DNA from: Archangium sp.
GTDB taxonomy: Bacteria; Myxococcota; Myxococcia; Myxococcales; Myxococcaceae
Direction of reading: 5' to 3'
DNA: 43,117 bases
NCBI GenBank assembly: GCA_030695565.1
Contig: JAUYRZ010000088.1
Location: 1 to 43,117 of the forward strand
Numbering within the stretch: position 1 is the first letter of the stretch; each line of letters starts with the position of its first letter. Positions 43,117 to 43,117 of the stretch are shown here, in pieces. A program made the translations under genes and the position numbers. The notes below the pieces were generated by a model. It did no database searches. It saw nothing but the letters and a program-made list of their open reading frames with translations, and was not told the DNA's origin.

Positions 43117-43117
43117 C

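Overview
The window is high-GC chromosomal DNA with strong third-position G/C bias and tightly packed, often ATGA-coupled genes. It looks like a member of the Myxococcota (delta-proteobacterial lineage). The reasons are a SpoVG homologue, an IF-3 with a non-AUG start and a C-terminal extension, a giant Ser/Thr kinase fused to an AAA ATPase and TPR-like region, FHA and sigma-54 activator signalling genes, and a microcompartment locus whose shell genes match, in sequence and order, those I remember from Haliangium ochraceum. No plasmid, phage, IS or CRISPR signature is visible.

Layout. 1-916: 3' part of a secreted DRGH-type nuclease with an octapeptide repeat linker. 1165-6720 (minus): infC-rpmI-rplT-pheS-pheT-ihfA translation cluster, then tRNA-Pro(GGG) with its terminator. 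6886-9694 (plus): spoVG, prs and a GH1 glycosidase lipoprotein. 9748-9905: a long imperfect hairpin. 9978-11754 (minus): rpsP-khpA-rimM-trmD. 11817-13456 (minus): rlmN and ndk. 13564-16997 (plus): kbl-tdh threonine catabolism, a deoxynucleoside kinase and a thioesterase. 17004-25121: signalling cluster (kinase-ATPase, FHA/sigma-54 activator, small FHA protein, and a divergent pseudokinase with a PilZ-like domain). 25133-27800 (minus): envelope genes (UPF0104 membrane protein, CpsB-type PHP phosphatase, predicted outer-membrane protein).

27785-32536 (plus) is the most notable part: a bacterial microcompartment (BMC) operon, BMC-T (double-stacking type), BMC-H, BMC-P, CoA-acylating aldehyde dehydrogenase with an N-terminal encapsulation-type helix, BMC-T (single type). 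It is followed by an overlooked 50-codon gene coupled to a PLP aminotransferase. No substrate-generating signature enzyme is present in the window, so the organelle's substrate is unknown; related shell and core genes probably lie elsewhere.

32599-38323 (minus): a short acyl-CoA dehydrogenase-like protein, argS, an esterase, a family 4 uracil-DNA glycosylase and coaBC. 38407-43116 (minus): two large envelope proteins built from carboxypeptidase-regulatory-like beta-sandwich repeats, the last cut by the window edge.

A GC-rich dispersed hairpin repeat occurs six times (plus one remnant). In three places it sits just upstream of a start codon and supplies the only visible Shine-Dalgarno sequence; in another it supplies the C-terminal codons and stop of the large kinase. 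A second short repeat family occurs once between genes and once in-frame inside the uracil-DNA glycosylase linker.
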